A stretch of DNA of 64,000 nt from positions 269,921-333,920 of the forward strand of contig JANQNX010000014.1 in NCBI GenBank assembly GCA_028279365.1, written 5' to 3'. This DNA comes from Gammaproteobacteria bacterium. Lineage in GTDB: Bacteria; Pseudomonadota; Gammaproteobacteria; Eutrophobiales; Eutrophobiaceae. Made by a program: the position numbers and the translations under genes. This document shows positions 1-9,352 of this stretch, in pieces (the stretch's first letter is position 1; every line of letters starts with the position of its first letter). Below the pieces are notes generated by a model. It was not told the DNA's origin, made no database searches, and saw only the letters and a program-made list of their open reading frames with translations.

Positions 1-359
1 AAGACGGTGATGTCTGGTGGAGGCAATTACGAGATTATCATTTACCGATATTCGCGCAGGATAAACCACTTTGGCGGTTCTCACTGCCTTGCCATCACCG
101 TCCCGACTTTAACAATGACCAAGTGTTGATGGATTGGGCCGGGGCTCAGTACTGGTGGCGCTCAGAACGACCTGAGAACGAGGTGTTTGCGTTGGCAGCA
201 TCATTCGGTGGTCATGCCACCAGTTTTAATAATCAGTATCAGACTGATGATGTGTTTCAACCGCTGTCCTCATCAATGTTAGACATTCATAACAGAATTA
301 AACAGGCATTCGATCCAAACCGTATTTTAAATCCCGGTAAGATGTACTCGTCGGTATAA
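1..359 (+). CDS. glcE: Glycolate oxidase FAD-binding subunit GlcE, C-terminal part
   Basis: Only the last 118 residues are in the window; the reading frame is open from base 3 and the start lies upstream. The tail, with the FDPNRILNPGKMY ending, is typical of the GlcD/GlcE FAD-linked oxidase C-terminus. GlcE works with GlcD and GlcF to oxidise glycolate to glyoxylate, passing electrons through the iron-sulfur subunit to the respiratory chain. The stop lies 5 bases before glcF, so the two are surely co-transcribed. GlcD would be expected just upstream, outside the window. Assignment as GlcE rather than GlcD rests on this gene order and on the tail itself. Confidence 0.85.
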   Translation, partial: DGDVWWRQLRDYHLPIFAQDKPLWRFSLPCHHRPDFNNDQVLMDWAGAQYWWRSERPENEVFALAASFGGHATSFNNQYQTDDVFQPLSSSMLDIHNRIKQAFDPNRILNPGKMYSSV

Positions 360-364
360 TTAGT

Positions 365-1591
365 ATGCAAACGAATTTATCAGATAGCATCGCCGACACT
401 GCAGTAGGTAAGGAAGCCGACAGAATACTTCGCAGCTGTGTGCATTGCGGTTTCTGTAATGCGACCTGTCCGACCTACCGATTGTTTGGCGACGAGCTGG
501 ATGGGCCCAGAGGGCGCATTTATCTGATGAAGTCTGCACTGGAAGGCGAGGCGGTTACAGATAAGACGCAACAGCACCTGGATCGATGTTTGACTTGTCG
601 CGCATGCGAAACAACCTGTCCATCAGGTGTCGAGTATGGAAAGTTGCTTGATATTGGCCGAAATTATATTGAACCTCGGGTTAAACGATCGTTAACCGAG
701 CGAGCGCTGCGAAAGCTATTACTGTTTGTCTTACCCTATAGAGCACGTTTTCAATTGCTATTAAGCCTGGGGCAATCAGTCCGCGCGGTATTACCGTCCA
801 CGCTTAAACAATTAATCCCCGAAAAAACCAAACCCATCGCCTTGTCTGATAATACCAGGCAGCACGAACGACAAGTCATATTGTTGGGCGGTTGTGTGCA
901 AGCCGCTTTAGCGCCCAACATTAACCGGGCCGCAAGGCAAATCCTCGAAAGACTACAGGTTTCAGTGTTGAGTGTGAAACAGGAACAGTGTTGCGGCGCA
1001 TTGAATCAACATCTGCAGGATAGCGAGCAGGCCAGGGAGTTGATGCGAAACAACATTGATACTTACTGGCGCCTGTTGGAAAACGGAGTTGAGGCAATTG
1101 TCTCGACCGCGAGTGGTTGCGGTGTGCAGGTAAAGGAATATGCACATTATTTCAAACACGAACCTGACTATGCCGATAAAGCAAAACTGATTTCATCTCA
1201 CACCAAAGATTTGGCTGAGATTGTCAGCGAGCTCTCGCCGGAGTCGCTCAAATTGAAAGATGATGATGCAGCACTGGCATTTCAGAGTCCGTGCACCTTG
1301 CAACATGGTCAAAAATTAAACGGCCTGGTGGAAAGCTTGCTTGAGCGTTTTGGTTGCAGTCTGAGTAAGGTTGAAAACAGTTTTTTGTGTTGTGGTTCAG
1401 CAGGCACCTACTCAATATTACAGTCTGAAATCTCGGCACAATTGAGACAGCAAAAGCTTGCAACCCTATTAGCCGGGAAGCCAGAAATGATACTGACTGC
1501 GAACATTGGTTGTTTATCACACCTCGCTGCAGCGAGCCCGGTGCCGATTAAGCACTGGGCAGAGTATGTCGCTGAGCGTTTGATTGATTAG
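365..1591 (+). CDS. glcF: Glycolate oxidase iron-sulfur subunit GlcF
   Basis: This 408-residue protein matches the usual GlcF length. Near the N-terminus are two ferredoxin-type 4Fe-4S motifs, CVHCGFCNATCP (about residues 25-36) and CLTCRACETTCP (about 75-86). Two CCG domains follow, with cores QEQCCGAL and FLCCGSAGTYS; these are the heterodisulfide-reductase-type cysteine motifs seen in GlcF. The protein should sit at the inner membrane and carry electrons from the flavin subunits. The ATG follows glcE after 5 bases without a clear ribosome binding site, which fits translational coupling. A weak hairpin after the stop is listed separately. Confidence 0.93.
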   Translation: MQTNLSDSIADTAVGKEADRILRSCVHCGFCNATCPTYRLFGDELDGPRGRIYLMKSALEGEAVTDKTQQHLDRCLTCRACETTCPSGVEYGKLLDIGRNYIEPRVKRSLTERALRKLLLFVLPYRARFQLLLSLGQSVRAVLPSTLKQLIPEKTKPIALSDNTRQHERQVILLGGCVQAALAPNINRAARQILERLQVSVLSVKQEQCCGALNQHLQDSEQARELMRNNIDTYWRLLENGVEAIVSTASGCGVQVKEYAHYFKHEPDYADKAKLISSHTKDLAEIVSELSPESLKLKDDDAALAFQSPCTLQHGQKLNGLVESLLERFGCSLSKVENSFLCCGSAGTYSILQSEISAQLRQQKLATLLAGKPEMILTANIGCLSHLAAASPVPIKHWAEYVAERLID

Positions 1592-1618
1592 TACTGGATA
1601 ATGAACACAACCCAGAAG

Positions 1619-1651
1619 CGCTTGTTGAATATGGTTAATTCAACTTGAGCG
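1619..1651. terminator. Possible hairpin between convergent glcF and mlaA
   Basis: GTTGAAT (1624-1630) and ATTCAAC (1638-1644) form a 7-bp stem around a 7-base loop. An outer CGCT/AGCG pairing (1619-1622, 1648-1651) is possible across short bulges. It sits exactly between two convergent genes but has no T tract on either strand, so a terminator role is only a guess from position. Confidence 0.3.
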
Positions 1652-2425
1652 TTATTCGATCACCAATACCCCTTCTTCGTCGTCATCCTGATCGAAAATG
1701 TCGTCATAGCCGGATACCGGTGGGTTACCGTCATAGATAAGAAATTCGCGTTGCTGCAAAAATGCTTCTCGGGTAAACGAGTAGGGGTCGAGTGCGGCCT
1801 CGTCACGAATATTTGAGGCTTCGAGCAGGTTTGCACGCGTGTTGATGGCATTGACTGCGTTCAATGGAAACAGAATGATACTGGACGCGTAAAATAACGG
1901 GTTCAACAGAATGCTAGGCGCGACATTAGTGGTATCGCGCACGGTATTCGGCCCAAGCAGTGGCAAATAGAGATATGAACCTTTATCTACACCCCAGACT
2001 GCCAGGGTCTGGCCAAAATCTTCATCGTTGGCCGGCATGCCAATCCCGGTCGACACATCAAAAAAACCGGCGATACCGAAAGTGGAGTTATAAAGAAAAC
2101 GTAATGAATCAGTAATGCCCTGGTTGAATTTACCCTGCAAAAAATCGTTCAGGATGACATTGAGGTACCCAAGATTACTGAAAAAATTGGTAATACCAGT
2201 CCTGACCGGTGTCGGGGTCACACTGACATAGGCTTCAGCTGCGGGTCTAATCAGGTGTTTGTCCAGCGTTTCATTAACGTTAAAAAAAACGCGATTGGTG
2301 GATTCTATCGGATCATCATTATTTACCTCACCTTCAATCTGAGTCGTTGCGCAACCAGTAAAAAGTAAAAACACTACACTGACGACAGTCAGTTTTAGAT
2401 AAGTGGGCAGATTAATAAATGACAT
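1652..2425 (-). CDS. mlaA: MlaA (VacJ) outer-membrane lipoprotein
   Basis: 257 residues with a lipoprotein signal peptide: a hydrophobic stretch ends in the lipobox LFTGC, with the lipidated Cys at about residue 25. The body carries MlaA features, DPIESTNRVFFNVNETLDKH near the N-terminus and the LPLLGPNTVRDT segment. MlaA sits in the outer membrane and removes misplaced phospholipids from the outer leaflet, passing them to periplasmic MlaC. The start is supported by GAGGAA 5 bases upstream. The acidic C-terminal tail (DIFDQDDDEEG) is variable in the family. It lies 93 bases downstream of an MlaC-like gene; MlaBDEF are not in the window. Confidence 0.92.
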   Translation of the reverse strand: MSFINLPTYLKLTVVSVVFLLFTGCATTQIEGEVNNDDPIESTNRVFFNVNETLDKHLIRPAAEAYVSVTPTPVRTGITNFFSNLGYLNVILNDFLQGKFNQGITDSLRFLYNSTFGIAGFFDVSTGIGMPANDEDFGQTLAVWGVDKGSYLYLPLLGPNTVRDTTNVAPSILLNPLFYASSIILFPLNAVNAINTRANLLEASNIRDEAALDPYSFTREAFLQQREFLIYDGNPPVSGYDDIFDQDDDEEGVLVIE

Positions 2426-2518
2426 TACATTTCCTCTCGTTGTTATTCTGGAAATTTGCGACGAATACTGACATACCTTATGCAGGCTGACAATTTTATT
2501 ATTGAAAAAACGACGGGA

Positions 2519-3118
2519 TTATTGCGCTTTTAATTCTGCTATTTTGGTCTCGATGTTGGTCAGCAGTCCGGAGAATTGCGAATCCTTTATCACTGCCGCA
2601 TATTCAGCGCGCTTTAGCGAGAGATCGTTAACACCATTGGCGATCACGCTGATAATTTTCCAGGCAGTACCATTTTCATGGACAATGTAGTCGAGCGACA
2701 CCGCCTCATCGTCTTTGCGTTCGATTTTCGATTTCACCAGAAAACGATTCTTTTTCATCGGCTCTATACTGGTAATGTTAAAGCTTTGATCATTAAAGGA
2801 ATCAAACCGGCTGACATAAGTGGTAATGGTGAGTTGATTGAATAGATCGATAAATCTTTCCTGAGATTGTTGATCTAGGCTTTTCCAGTTTCTACCCAAT
2901 ATGACCTTTGCAATTAGGGGAGTATCAAACCGACGATTGATGACCTCCTCAATTTTCATATACCGGTCACTGAAATTGACGGATTCAGCTGTCTGCATGT
3001 TTACCAGCAAGGCATCATGCAGCTCTATCACTGGTGCCGAGATAGCCGCTTCATCAATGTCATTAGCGTAAGTCTCACTAATCGTCAGAAAAAATAATAG
3101 TAAAAGTAATCGTCTCAT
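2519..3118 (-). CDS. MlaC/Ttg2D-family periplasmic lipid carrier (HpnM-like)
   Basis: 199 residues with a signal peptide (leucine-rich core, likely cut after TYA at about residue 18). The body has the MlaC (Tol_Tol_Ttg2) pattern: a DTPLIAKVILGRNWKSL stretch, then QERFIDLFNQLTITTYVSRF, and a C-terminal NGVNDLSLKRAEYAAVIK. MlaC proteins carry phospholipids across the periplasm between MlaA and the inner-membrane MlaFEDB complex. Because hpnB and hpnH are immediately upstream on the same strand, this is probably the hopanoid-associated version called HpnM; that choice rests on context only. The hpnB stop is 54 bases upstream and mlaA follows after 93 bases. Confidence 0.85.
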   Translation of the reverse strand: MRRLLLLLFFLTISETYANDIDEAAISAPVIELHDALLVNMQTAESVNFSDRYMKIEEVINRRFDTPLIAKVILGRNWKSLDQQSQERFIDLFNQLTITTYVSRFDSFNDQSFNITSIEPMKKNRFLVKSKIERKDDEAVSLDYIVHENGTAWKIISVIANGVNDLSLKRAEYAAVIKDSQFSGLLTNIETKIAELKAQ

Positions 3119-3172
3119 TTTCTAATTTGTATAGCCTTTATTGAGTTTTGATAGCCAAAGCGTGTAATGGTT

Positions 3173-4288
3173 TCACGAATTATAGTGACGACCTTTCCAG
3201 CTTGCACCCTGCTTGAAGAAATGGCGGTAGGCCGAGTCCCAGGTCATCAGCAGGTAAATACCGCCAACCAGCGGTAAACTGAATATATAGGCTATCGGCA
3301 TAGCGTAATACTGTAGCGTAATTGAGTAGCAGAAAAACTGTATTAATAACGTCGTCAGACCAACCAGCATAACCGTCCCGTCTTGAAACAATGCTAGCAC
3401 CGGCATGACAAAAGCGATTAACATTAATAATGTGCAAATCACCAATAACAGTAGTGAATGTTGTAGTTGCGTAAATGCCGTTCTGCTGACCATGTGCCAG
3501 ATGGTCGACAGTGTCTGGTAGTTACGAATACTGACCGCTGAGTGTGTCATTCCTGTCCAGGTGCGATGTTGTTTTTGTTTTACTTTTTTTGCCAGACTGC
3601 AATCGTCAATCAGCGCGTCTTTTATACAGGCAAAGCCATCCAGTTGATTAAGCACTTGTGTCTCGATCAGTATGAAACCGCCTGCAGCGGCAGCGATAAT
3701 TCCTCCCGGTTTATTTGCTAGATGGAAAGGATAGAGTAATTTGAAAAAGAAAATAAACGCCGGCATTAATAACTTTTCCCAAAATGTCTGCATTTTCAGA
3801 AACGCCATCAGCGATAGCATCTGAATATTTTCGTGCTTGGCTTTAGCGAGTGCGGTTGCGATCAAGCCTTCGGATAATACGATGTCGGCGTCCAGCAACA
3901 GTACATGGCGAGTGTTAACATGTTGCCGGCCCTGTTCTAACGCCCAAAGCTTGCCACTCCAGCCATCCGCTAACGTTTGACTGCTGACAACCGTCAGGTT
4001 GTCGAGTTGGGATTGTTGACAAACTGCGTGGGTATCATCTGTTGATTGGTCATCGACCACGATGACCTGAAGATTATTACCCTGATGCTTTAAGGCGTTC
4101 AGGGTTTGCAGAATGGTCTCTGCTTCATTCCGGGCCGGTATTAATACCGTCACCTCAGATAAATCGGTATTTGTCAGGGATTGGTCGGCGTCAAGTGATT
4201 CACGCGTACTCCATGGTCGCCAGGGTAAAAATAAAATGATAAGCCAGATAAACAATCCTGGCGTGAAAGCCAGGAGTTCAAAAGGCAT
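3173..4288 (-). CDS. hpnB: Hopanoid-associated family 2 glycosyltransferase HpnB
   Basis: 371-residue membrane glycosyltransferase. A TM helix (about 4-22) precedes a GT-A domain with VTVLIPARNEAE, VVDDQSTDDT and the metal-binding LLLDADIV. These are followed by the HpnB-like segment LLMPAFIFFFKLLYPF, an AAAAGGF patch and ALIDDCSLAKKV, then three C-terminal TM helices (about 280-352). This pattern matches HpnB better than ceramide-type HpnI. HpnB genes recur in hopanoid clusters, although their exact substrate is not settled. The start codon overlaps the hpnH stop by one base (TGATG), so translation is coupled. Confidence 0.85.
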   Translation of the reverse strand: MPFELLAFTPGLFIWLIILFLPWRPWSTRESLDADQSLTNTDLSEVTVLIPARNEAETILQTLNALKHQGNNLQVIVVDDQSTDDTHAVCQQSQLDNLTVVSSQTLADGWSGKLWALEQGRQHVNTRHVLLLDADIVLSEGLIATALAKAKHENIQMLSLMAFLKMQTFWEKLLMPAFIFFFKLLYPFHLANKPGGIIAAAAGGFILIETQVLNQLDGFACIKDALIDDCSLAKKVKQKQHRTWTGMTHSAVSIRNYQTLSTIWHMVSRTAFTQLQHSLLLLVICTLLMLIAFVMPVLALFQDGTVMLVGLTTLLIQFFCYSITLQYYAMPIAYIFSLPLVGGIYLLMTWDSAYRHFFKQGASWKGRHYNS

Positions 4289-5418
4289 CAGGCGACTTGT
4301 TTACTACTTGCGCAGCTACTGGAGGCTTTGGTTTCTGCTACCAGGGTTGGCTTGGAAAAATCTTCGTCGTCATACAACACGGGTAGTTCAGGCGCCATTT
4401 CACCGTCAGTCTTCGGACCTTTTAAGGCAACTTTCAAGGCCTTCAAAGGATGATGGAAGGTGTCATCCACGGCAGTCGCTTCATAACCGCAATGCACCAT
4501 GCAATTGGTGCATTTCGGATTGCGGCCGGTACCGTAATTATCCCACTCGGTTTCTTCCATCAAGGCAGAGAAACTTGACGCATAACCCTCACCCACTAAC
4601 AGGTAACAAGGTTTTTGCCAGCCGAATACGTTTCGGGTTGGGTTACCCCAGGGAGTACATTGGTAGGTTTGATTTCCTGCCAAAAAGTCCAGGTACAGAC
4701 TGGATTGGTTAAAACGCCATTTTTTGCCAGCGCCGAGTTTAAATATGTCACGGAATAGTTGCTTGCTTTCTTTCTTCTTCAAGAATACGTCCTGTTGCGG
4801 AGCTCTTTCATAGCTATAGCCCGGTGAGATGGTCACGGCTTCAACACCCAGCTCCATTGCCATGTCCATAAATTCAGAGACTTCTTCTGCTGATTCGCCC
4901 TGAAACAGGGTGCAGTTAATAGTGACGCGAAAACCTTTAGAGAGCGCCAGCTTGATGACGCTGATACATTTATCAAATACACCTTCCTGACAGACGGACG
5001 TGTCATGGCGTTCACGGTTGCCATCAAGATGTATTGAAAAGGTGAGATAAGGCGATGGCTCATATTCATCAATATGTTTTTTCAACAGAATCGCGTTGGT
5101 GCAAAGATAGACGAACTTCTTCTTCTGGATGAAGCCTTTAACAATCTGGTTCATCTCTTTATGAATCAGGGGTTCACCACCTGCAATGGATACCACTGGT
5201 GCACCACATTCATCAATCGCATTCATACAGTCTTCATAGCTCAGACGTTTATCGAGTATTTCTTTCGGATAGTCGATCTTGCCGCAGCCAGCGCAAGCCA
5301 GATTGCAGCGAAATAATGGCTCCAGCATCAATACCAGAGGATATTTTTTAACGCCCGCTAGTTTGCGACCAAGTATATATTTACCGACTCTGTATTGTTG
5401 AATTAGAGGGACACTCAT
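4288..5418 (-). CDS. hpnH: HpnH, radical SAM adenosylhopene synthase
   Basis: 376 residues. The radical-SAM cluster motif CNLACAGC (Cys 38, 42, 45) and SIAGGEPLIH (the GGE motif) are intact. The N-terminal QYRVGKYILGRKLAGVKKYP and the C-terminal CTNCMVHCGYEATAV are characteristic of HpnH. The enzyme adds a 5'-deoxyadenosyl group to diploptene, the first step toward bacteriohopanetetrol and other extended hopanoids. GGAG precedes the ATG. It heads a minus-strand group hpnH-hpnB-mlaC-mlaA and is divergent from dxs, which makes the first MEP-pathway intermediate. Squalene-hopene cyclase is not in the window, so the ability to make hopanoids is inferred. Confidence 0.93.
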   Translation of the reverse strand: MSVPLIQQYRVGKYILGRKLAGVKKYPLVLMLEPLFRCNLACAGCGKIDYPKEILDKRLSYEDCMNAIDECGAPVVSIAGGEPLIHKEMNQIVKGFIQKKKFVYLCTNAILLKKHIDEYEPSPYLTFSIHLDGNRERHDTSVCQEGVFDKCISVIKLALSKGFRVTINCTLFQGESAEEVSEFMDMAMELGVEAVTISPGYSYERAPQQDVFLKKKESKQLFRDIFKLGAGKKWRFNQSSLYLDFLAGNQTYQCTPWGNPTRNVFGWQKPCYLLVGEGYASSFSALMEETEWDNYGTGRNPKCTNCMVHCGYEATAVDDTFHHPLKALKVALKGPKTDGEMAPELPVLYDDEDFSKPTLVAETKASSSCASSKQVA

Positions 5419-5576
5419 TTATAAACTCCGATTTAAATAGCGTAAAAATGTGTCAAAAATCAATGACTAAATAAAACCGCACAAGATAATTGATAATCGC
5501 TGAAGTGTACAGTCCGGAACGTGAAAATTGTGTCAATTAGTTCGCTGGATGAGCAAGTAGTGCTTTTTTGTTTTCC

Positions 5577-5605
5577 TTGCATGGGGTGTTATCCCTATTC
5601 ATAAT
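5577..5605 (+). promoter_or_regulatory. Sigma70-type promoter of dxs
   Basis: TTGCAT (5577-5582), a 17-base spacer and CATAAT (5600-5605) give a good match to the -35/-10 consensus. The start site would fall near 5612, about 20 bases before the ATG at 5635. The 215-base hpnH-dxs gap also holds the hpnH promoter, where TTGACA can be seen on the minus strand but no convincing -10 box. Confidence 0.55.
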
Positions 5606-5634
5606 AACAATCTTTTTTTGATGATTTGTACTTA

Positions 5635-7536
5635 ATGAGCAACGATATATATACACCGCTTCTCGACCAGATAAACTGTCCTGCCGATCTCAGAAAATTA
5701 CCGGAATCTCAACTTGAAGAGGTGGTCGATGAACTAAGGCACTTTTTGCTGCACACGGTCAGTAAAATAGGTGGTCATTTTGCTGCAAGTTTGGGTGCTG
5801 CAGAGTTAACCGTCGCGCTGCATTATCTCTACAACACACCAGAAGATAGACTGGTTTGGGACGTGGGTCATCAAGCTTACATACATAAAATACTGACCGG
5901 TCGCAAAGAAATGCTGCACACCATCCGCCAGTATGACGGTCTGGCACCGTTTCCTAAAAGAGACGAAAGCGAATTTGATACCTTTGGTGTCGGCCACTCA
6001 AGCACATCAATTGGCGCGGCTCTGGGTATGGCCATTGCTGCCGAGAGAACCGGCAGCAAACGTAAATGTGTTGCCATCATTGGTGATGGTGGCCTGACAG
6101 CAGGTATGGCGTTTGAGGCGTTAAACCATGCCGGTGCCTTGCATAGCAATTTATTGGTGATATTAAACGATAATAACATGTCTATTTCGCCAAACGTTGG
6201 TGCCTTATCAAATCGTTTCGCACAATTATTGTCTGGCAAAATTTATACTACCGTCAGAAAAGGCAGTAAAAAGGTATTGTCAAATATCCCCAATGCGCTG
6301 GAAATCGCAAAACGTGCGGAAGAGCATGTCAAAGGCCTGATTGTGCCGGGCACGCTGTTTGAAGAATTTGGTTTTAATTATATTGGACCTATTGATGGTC
6401 ATGATTTACCCACACTGCTAGCAACGTTAAAAAATATCCACCAACTGGATGGTCCCCAGTTTTTACATGTCATCAGTAAAAAAGGTAAGGGTTATGGGCC
6501 AGCAGAAGATGACCCGGTCAAATATCATGGCGTGACGCCGTTTGACCCGGATAAGGGTATCGTCGCATCAAAAAAACCGGCCGCTTCGCCTACCTATAGT
6601 AAAGTGTTTGGGGATTGGGCCTGCGACATGGCTTCCCAGGATCATAAATTCGCCGCCATTACCCCTGCTATGCGTGAAGGTTCGGGTCTGGTCAGGTTTG
6701 AGCAAGAACATCCACAGCAGTATTTCGATGTCGCCATTGCTGAGCAACATAGCGTGACGGTCGCTGCAGGTATGGCTTGCGATGGCTTGAAACCAGTGGT
6801 CGCCATTTATTCCACGTTTTTACAACGGGCCTATGATCAACTCATCCATGACGTTGCAGTGCAGAATCTCCCGGTATTGTTTGCTATTGATCGTGCCGGT
6901 TGTGTTGGTGCAGATGGCCCGACCCATAACGGAGCTTATGATTTAAGCTTCATGCGTTGTATACCAAATATGGTAGTGATGGCACCTGCCGATGAAAATG
7001 AATGTCGACAAATGCTGTATACCGGATATCAACTGAATCAACCCGCTGCAGTGCGCTATCCGCGTGGTACTGGTCCGGGTGTCGAGATTGAACAGGAGAT
7101 GACAGCATTACCGGTAGGCAAGGCTTCCCTGATTAGAGAAGGTAAGAACATGGCAATTTTGGCCTTCGGCACGGTGCTGGCCGATTGTGAAAGAATTGCT
7201 GAAGAGCTTGATGCGACCCTGGTTAATATGCGTTTCGTTAAGCCGATTGATGAAAACATGATTATTGATATGTGTGCCGAGCACGAATTGATTGTCACGG
7301 TTGAAGAAAACGCGGTTCAAGGTGGTGCAGGTGCGGCTGTGAATGAAGTCATCGTCAGTCATGGCATTGAGCAACGAGTCGCAAACTGTGGCCTACCGGA
7401 CAATTTATTACCGCATGGTTCCAGGGATGATATGTTGCGAGAGGCGGGTCTCGATTATGATGGCATTCTGGGTTTTATCGAACAGCTTATGAATGAGTCG
7501 TCAGAAAAACCTCAACATATGAGCAGTGCGTCGTAA
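5635..7536 (+). CDS. dxs: 1-deoxy-D-xylulose-5-phosphate synthase
   Basis: 633 residues from the ATG at 5635 (an in-frame TTG at 5626 adds three residues and looks less likely). It condenses pyruvate and glyceraldehyde 3-phosphate to DXP with thiamine diphosphate, the first MEP-pathway step. Visible signatures are [20 protein letters not shown] at the N-terminus, the ThDP/Mg motif [14 protein letters not shown]...NDN, the catalytic-Glu region [16 protein letters not shown] and [15 protein letters not shown]. Length is normal (E. coli 620). Placement back to back with hpnH suggests coordinated supply of isoprenoid units for hopanoids. The tail converges with the TlpA-like gene across 22 bases. 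Confidence 0.96.
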   Translation: MSNDIYTPLLDQINCPADLRKLPESQLEEVVDELRHFLLHTVSKIGGHFAASLGAAELTVALHYLYNTPEDRLVWDVGHQAYIHKILTGRKEMLHTIRQYDGLAPFPKRDESEFDTFGVGHSSTSIGAALGMAIAAERTGSKRKCVAIIGDGGLTAGMAFEALNHAGALHSNLLVILNDNNMSISPNVGALSNRFAQLLSGKIYTTVRKGSKKVLSNIPNALEIAKRAEEHVKGLIVPGTLFEEFGFNYIGPIDGHDLPTLLATLKNIHQLDGPQFLHVISKKGKGYGPAEDDPVKYHGVTPFDPDKGIVASKKPAASPTYSKVFGDWACDMASQDHKFAAITPAMREGSGLVRFEQEHPQQYFDVAIAEQHSVTVAAGMACDGLKPVVAIYSTFLQRAYDQLIHDVAVQNLPVLFAIDRAGCVGADGPTHNGAYDLSFMRCIPNMVVMAPADENECRQMLYTGYQLNQPAAVRYPRGTGPGVEIEQEMTALPVGKASLIREGKNMAILAFGTVLADCERIAEELDATLVNMRFVKPIDENMIIDMCAEHELIVTVEENAVQGGAGAAVNEVIVSHGIEQRVANCGLPDNLLPHGSRDDMLREAGLDYDGILGFIEQLMNESSEKPQHMSSAS

Positions 7537-7558
7537 TCTGTAATCAGGCATTCTGATT

Positions 7559-8113
7559 TTACCAATCTTCAAACCCATCGCGCAGCGGGTCCTTTTGTTT
7601 GCGATAGTTGGCGATAAACGTCTCGATTTCATTAATTTCAATCACACCCGGCCAGGTGACCAGCGGTTGACCATCCGGATGAAAGATTGAAATCGATGGG
7701 ATACCAACCAACCAGCGGCCAATCAATTCAGAAACCTGTTCGATGTCTGCCAGAAACAGTGGATATGACAGCGGCTCTGTCGCTAAAAAATTCTGGAGCA
7801 AATCCATTTTGCCGTAACCAAAACTGGGAAAATCCAGCGTCACACCCAGTACCGAAATATTCGGGTTACGTTCAATGAATTGCTTTAGGCGAGGGAGTTC
7901 AGCGACACAGGCACTGCAGCTTGGGCTCCAGGTATTAACGATTACCCATTGCCCGTTACCAATATAGTTTGATAAAGGCTCAGTCTGTCCTGACGCCGAG
8001 ACTAATTTTATCTCTGTTGCATGTAATGGAAAGCTTCCGATTAGACTGAATAAAACCAGTCCTGTGATCAGGTGACGGTATAAACGCTGCGGCAATGTCT
8101 TAAGTATGTTCAT
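7559..8113 (-). CDS. Secreted TlpA-like thioredoxin-fold protein
   Basis: 184 residues. An N-terminal hydrophobic segment (about 15-32, ending PLHA) is a signal peptide or anchor, so the domain should be periplasmic. The thioredoxin fold is shown by WVIVNTWSPSCSACVAELPRL, with active-site CxxC as Cys66-Ser-Ala-Cys69, and by a cis-Pro loop VGIPSISIFHPDG. Such proteins reduce or exchange disulfides in the periplasm, often for cytochrome c maturation or copper-site assembly; no partner is adjacent to say which. It is divergent from aroC over a 75-base gap and convergent with dxs. Confidence 0.8.
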   Translation of the reverse strand: MNILKTLPQRLYRHLITGLVLFSLIGSFPLHATEIKLVSASGQTEPLSNYIGNGQWVIVNTWSPSCSACVAELPRLKQFIERNPNISVLGVTLDFPSFGYGKMDLLQNFLATEPLSYPLFLADIEQVSELIGRWLVGIPSISIFHPDGQPLVTWPGVIEINEIETFIANYRKQKDPLRDGFEDW

Positions 8114-8188
8114 CTATTTATCAGAATTAAAAACCCGACAACAGTTCAACGTGTACGATGATCTTGTTCCCGTATACAATAGCGCGCC

Positions 8189-9295
8189 ATGTCAGGAAAT
8201 ACATTAGGAAAATTATTTACCGTCACCAGCGCCGGCGAAAGTCATGGCCCGGCATTGTTATGTATCGTTGATGGCTGTCCTCCCGGAATGGCATTGTCAG
8301 AAGCAGACATGCAACACGATCTGGACAGACGAAAACCGGGAAAGTCACGGCATGTCACTCAGCGCAAGGAATCGGATAGCATCAAGATACTCTCTGGTGT
8401 ATTTGAAGGTGTAACGACCGGTACGCCGATTGGCCTGTTGATTGAAAACGAAGATCAGAAATCCAAGGACTACGGCAATATTAAAAACATATTCCGCCCT
8501 GGACATGCCGATTACACCTATCAACAGAAATACGGCATCCGTGATTATCGAGGTGGCGGCAGATCGTCAGCGCGGGAGACTGCGATGCGGGTGGCAGCCG
8601 GTGCTATTGCCAAAAAATATCTGCATGAACATTTTGGCGTAGTTATTCATGGCTATCTATCGCAGTTAGGCAGCAACAAAATTGAATTTAAAGATTGGAA
8701 TGAAGTTGAAAATAATCCTTTCTTTTGTCCCGACCCGAGTCGAGTCGATGAACTGGAAAAATACATGGATGCATTGCGCAAGGAAGGGGAGTCTGTCGGT
8801 GCCAGGATCAACATCGTTGCTGAACAGGTGCCGGTAGGTCTGGGCGAACCCGTGTTTGATCGACTCGATGCGGATATAGCCAAGGCGATGATGAGTATCA
8901 ATGCGGTCAAAGGTGTGGAGATCGGGGCTGGTTTTGCGGCGATTGAACAGAAAGGTACTGAACATCGCGATGAGATGACGCCGGAAGGTTTTATCGGTAA
9001 CAATGCCGGTGGTGTCCTGGGAGGTATTTCCTCGGGACAGGATATGCATGTCAGTATTGCCTTGAAGCCGACTTCCAGTATTCGCCTGGCCGGTGAAACT
9101 ATCGATAAAACCGGAAATGCGACTGAAGTCGTTACCAAAGGCCGTCATGATCCTTGTGTTGGCATTCGCGCCACACCGATTGCTGAAGCCATGTTGGCGT
9201 TAGTATTGATGGATCATGCCTTGAGACATCGCGCGCAAAATGCTGACGTCAATTCGATTACGCCAGTCGTGCCTGCCTCAAACACTGAAAAGTAA
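8189..9295 (+). CDS. aroC: Chorismate synthase
   Basis: 368 residues (E. coli 361). It converts 5-enolpyruvylshikimate 3-phosphate to chorismate with reduced FMN, the last step of the common aromatic pathway. Family signatures are [18 protein letters not shown] at the N-terminus, [20 protein letters not shown] in the middle and the C-terminal [25 protein letters not shown] box at 8175-8180 may be its -10, but I see no good -35. An MFS gene follows on the same strand after 57 bases and may be co-transcribed. Confidence 0.97.
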   Translation: MSGNTLGKLFTVTSAGESHGPALLCIVDGCPPGMALSEADMQHDLDRRKPGKSRHVTQRKESDSIKILSGVFEGVTTGTPIGLLIENEDQKSKDYGNIKNIFRPGHADYTYQQKYGIRDYRGGGRSSARETAMRVAAGAIAKKYLHEHFGVVIHGYLSQLGSNKIEFKDWNEVENNPFFCPDPSRVDELEKYMDALRKEGESVGARINIVAEQVPVGLGEPVFDRLDADIAKAMMSINAVKGVEIGAGFAAIEQKGTEHRDEMTPEGFIGNNAGGVLGGISSGQDMHVSIALKPTSSIRLAGETIDKTGNATEVVTKGRHDPCVGIRATPIAEAMLALVLMDHALRHRAQNADVNSITPVVPASNTEK

Positions 9296-9352
9296 TTTCT
9301 CTATTTACCCTCCGTCATAATACTGGATAAGGTTTCTAGACTCTCAAGTATC

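Noticed and set aside
4113..4712. A 199-codon plus-strand frame across hpnB and hpnH
   Set aside because: It lies antisense to two well-supported genes, has an Arg/Ser-rich composition and no family features.
8653..9148. Two minus-strand frames of about 160 codons inside aroC
   Set aside because: They are shadows of the conserved aroC reading frame with no ribosome binding site.
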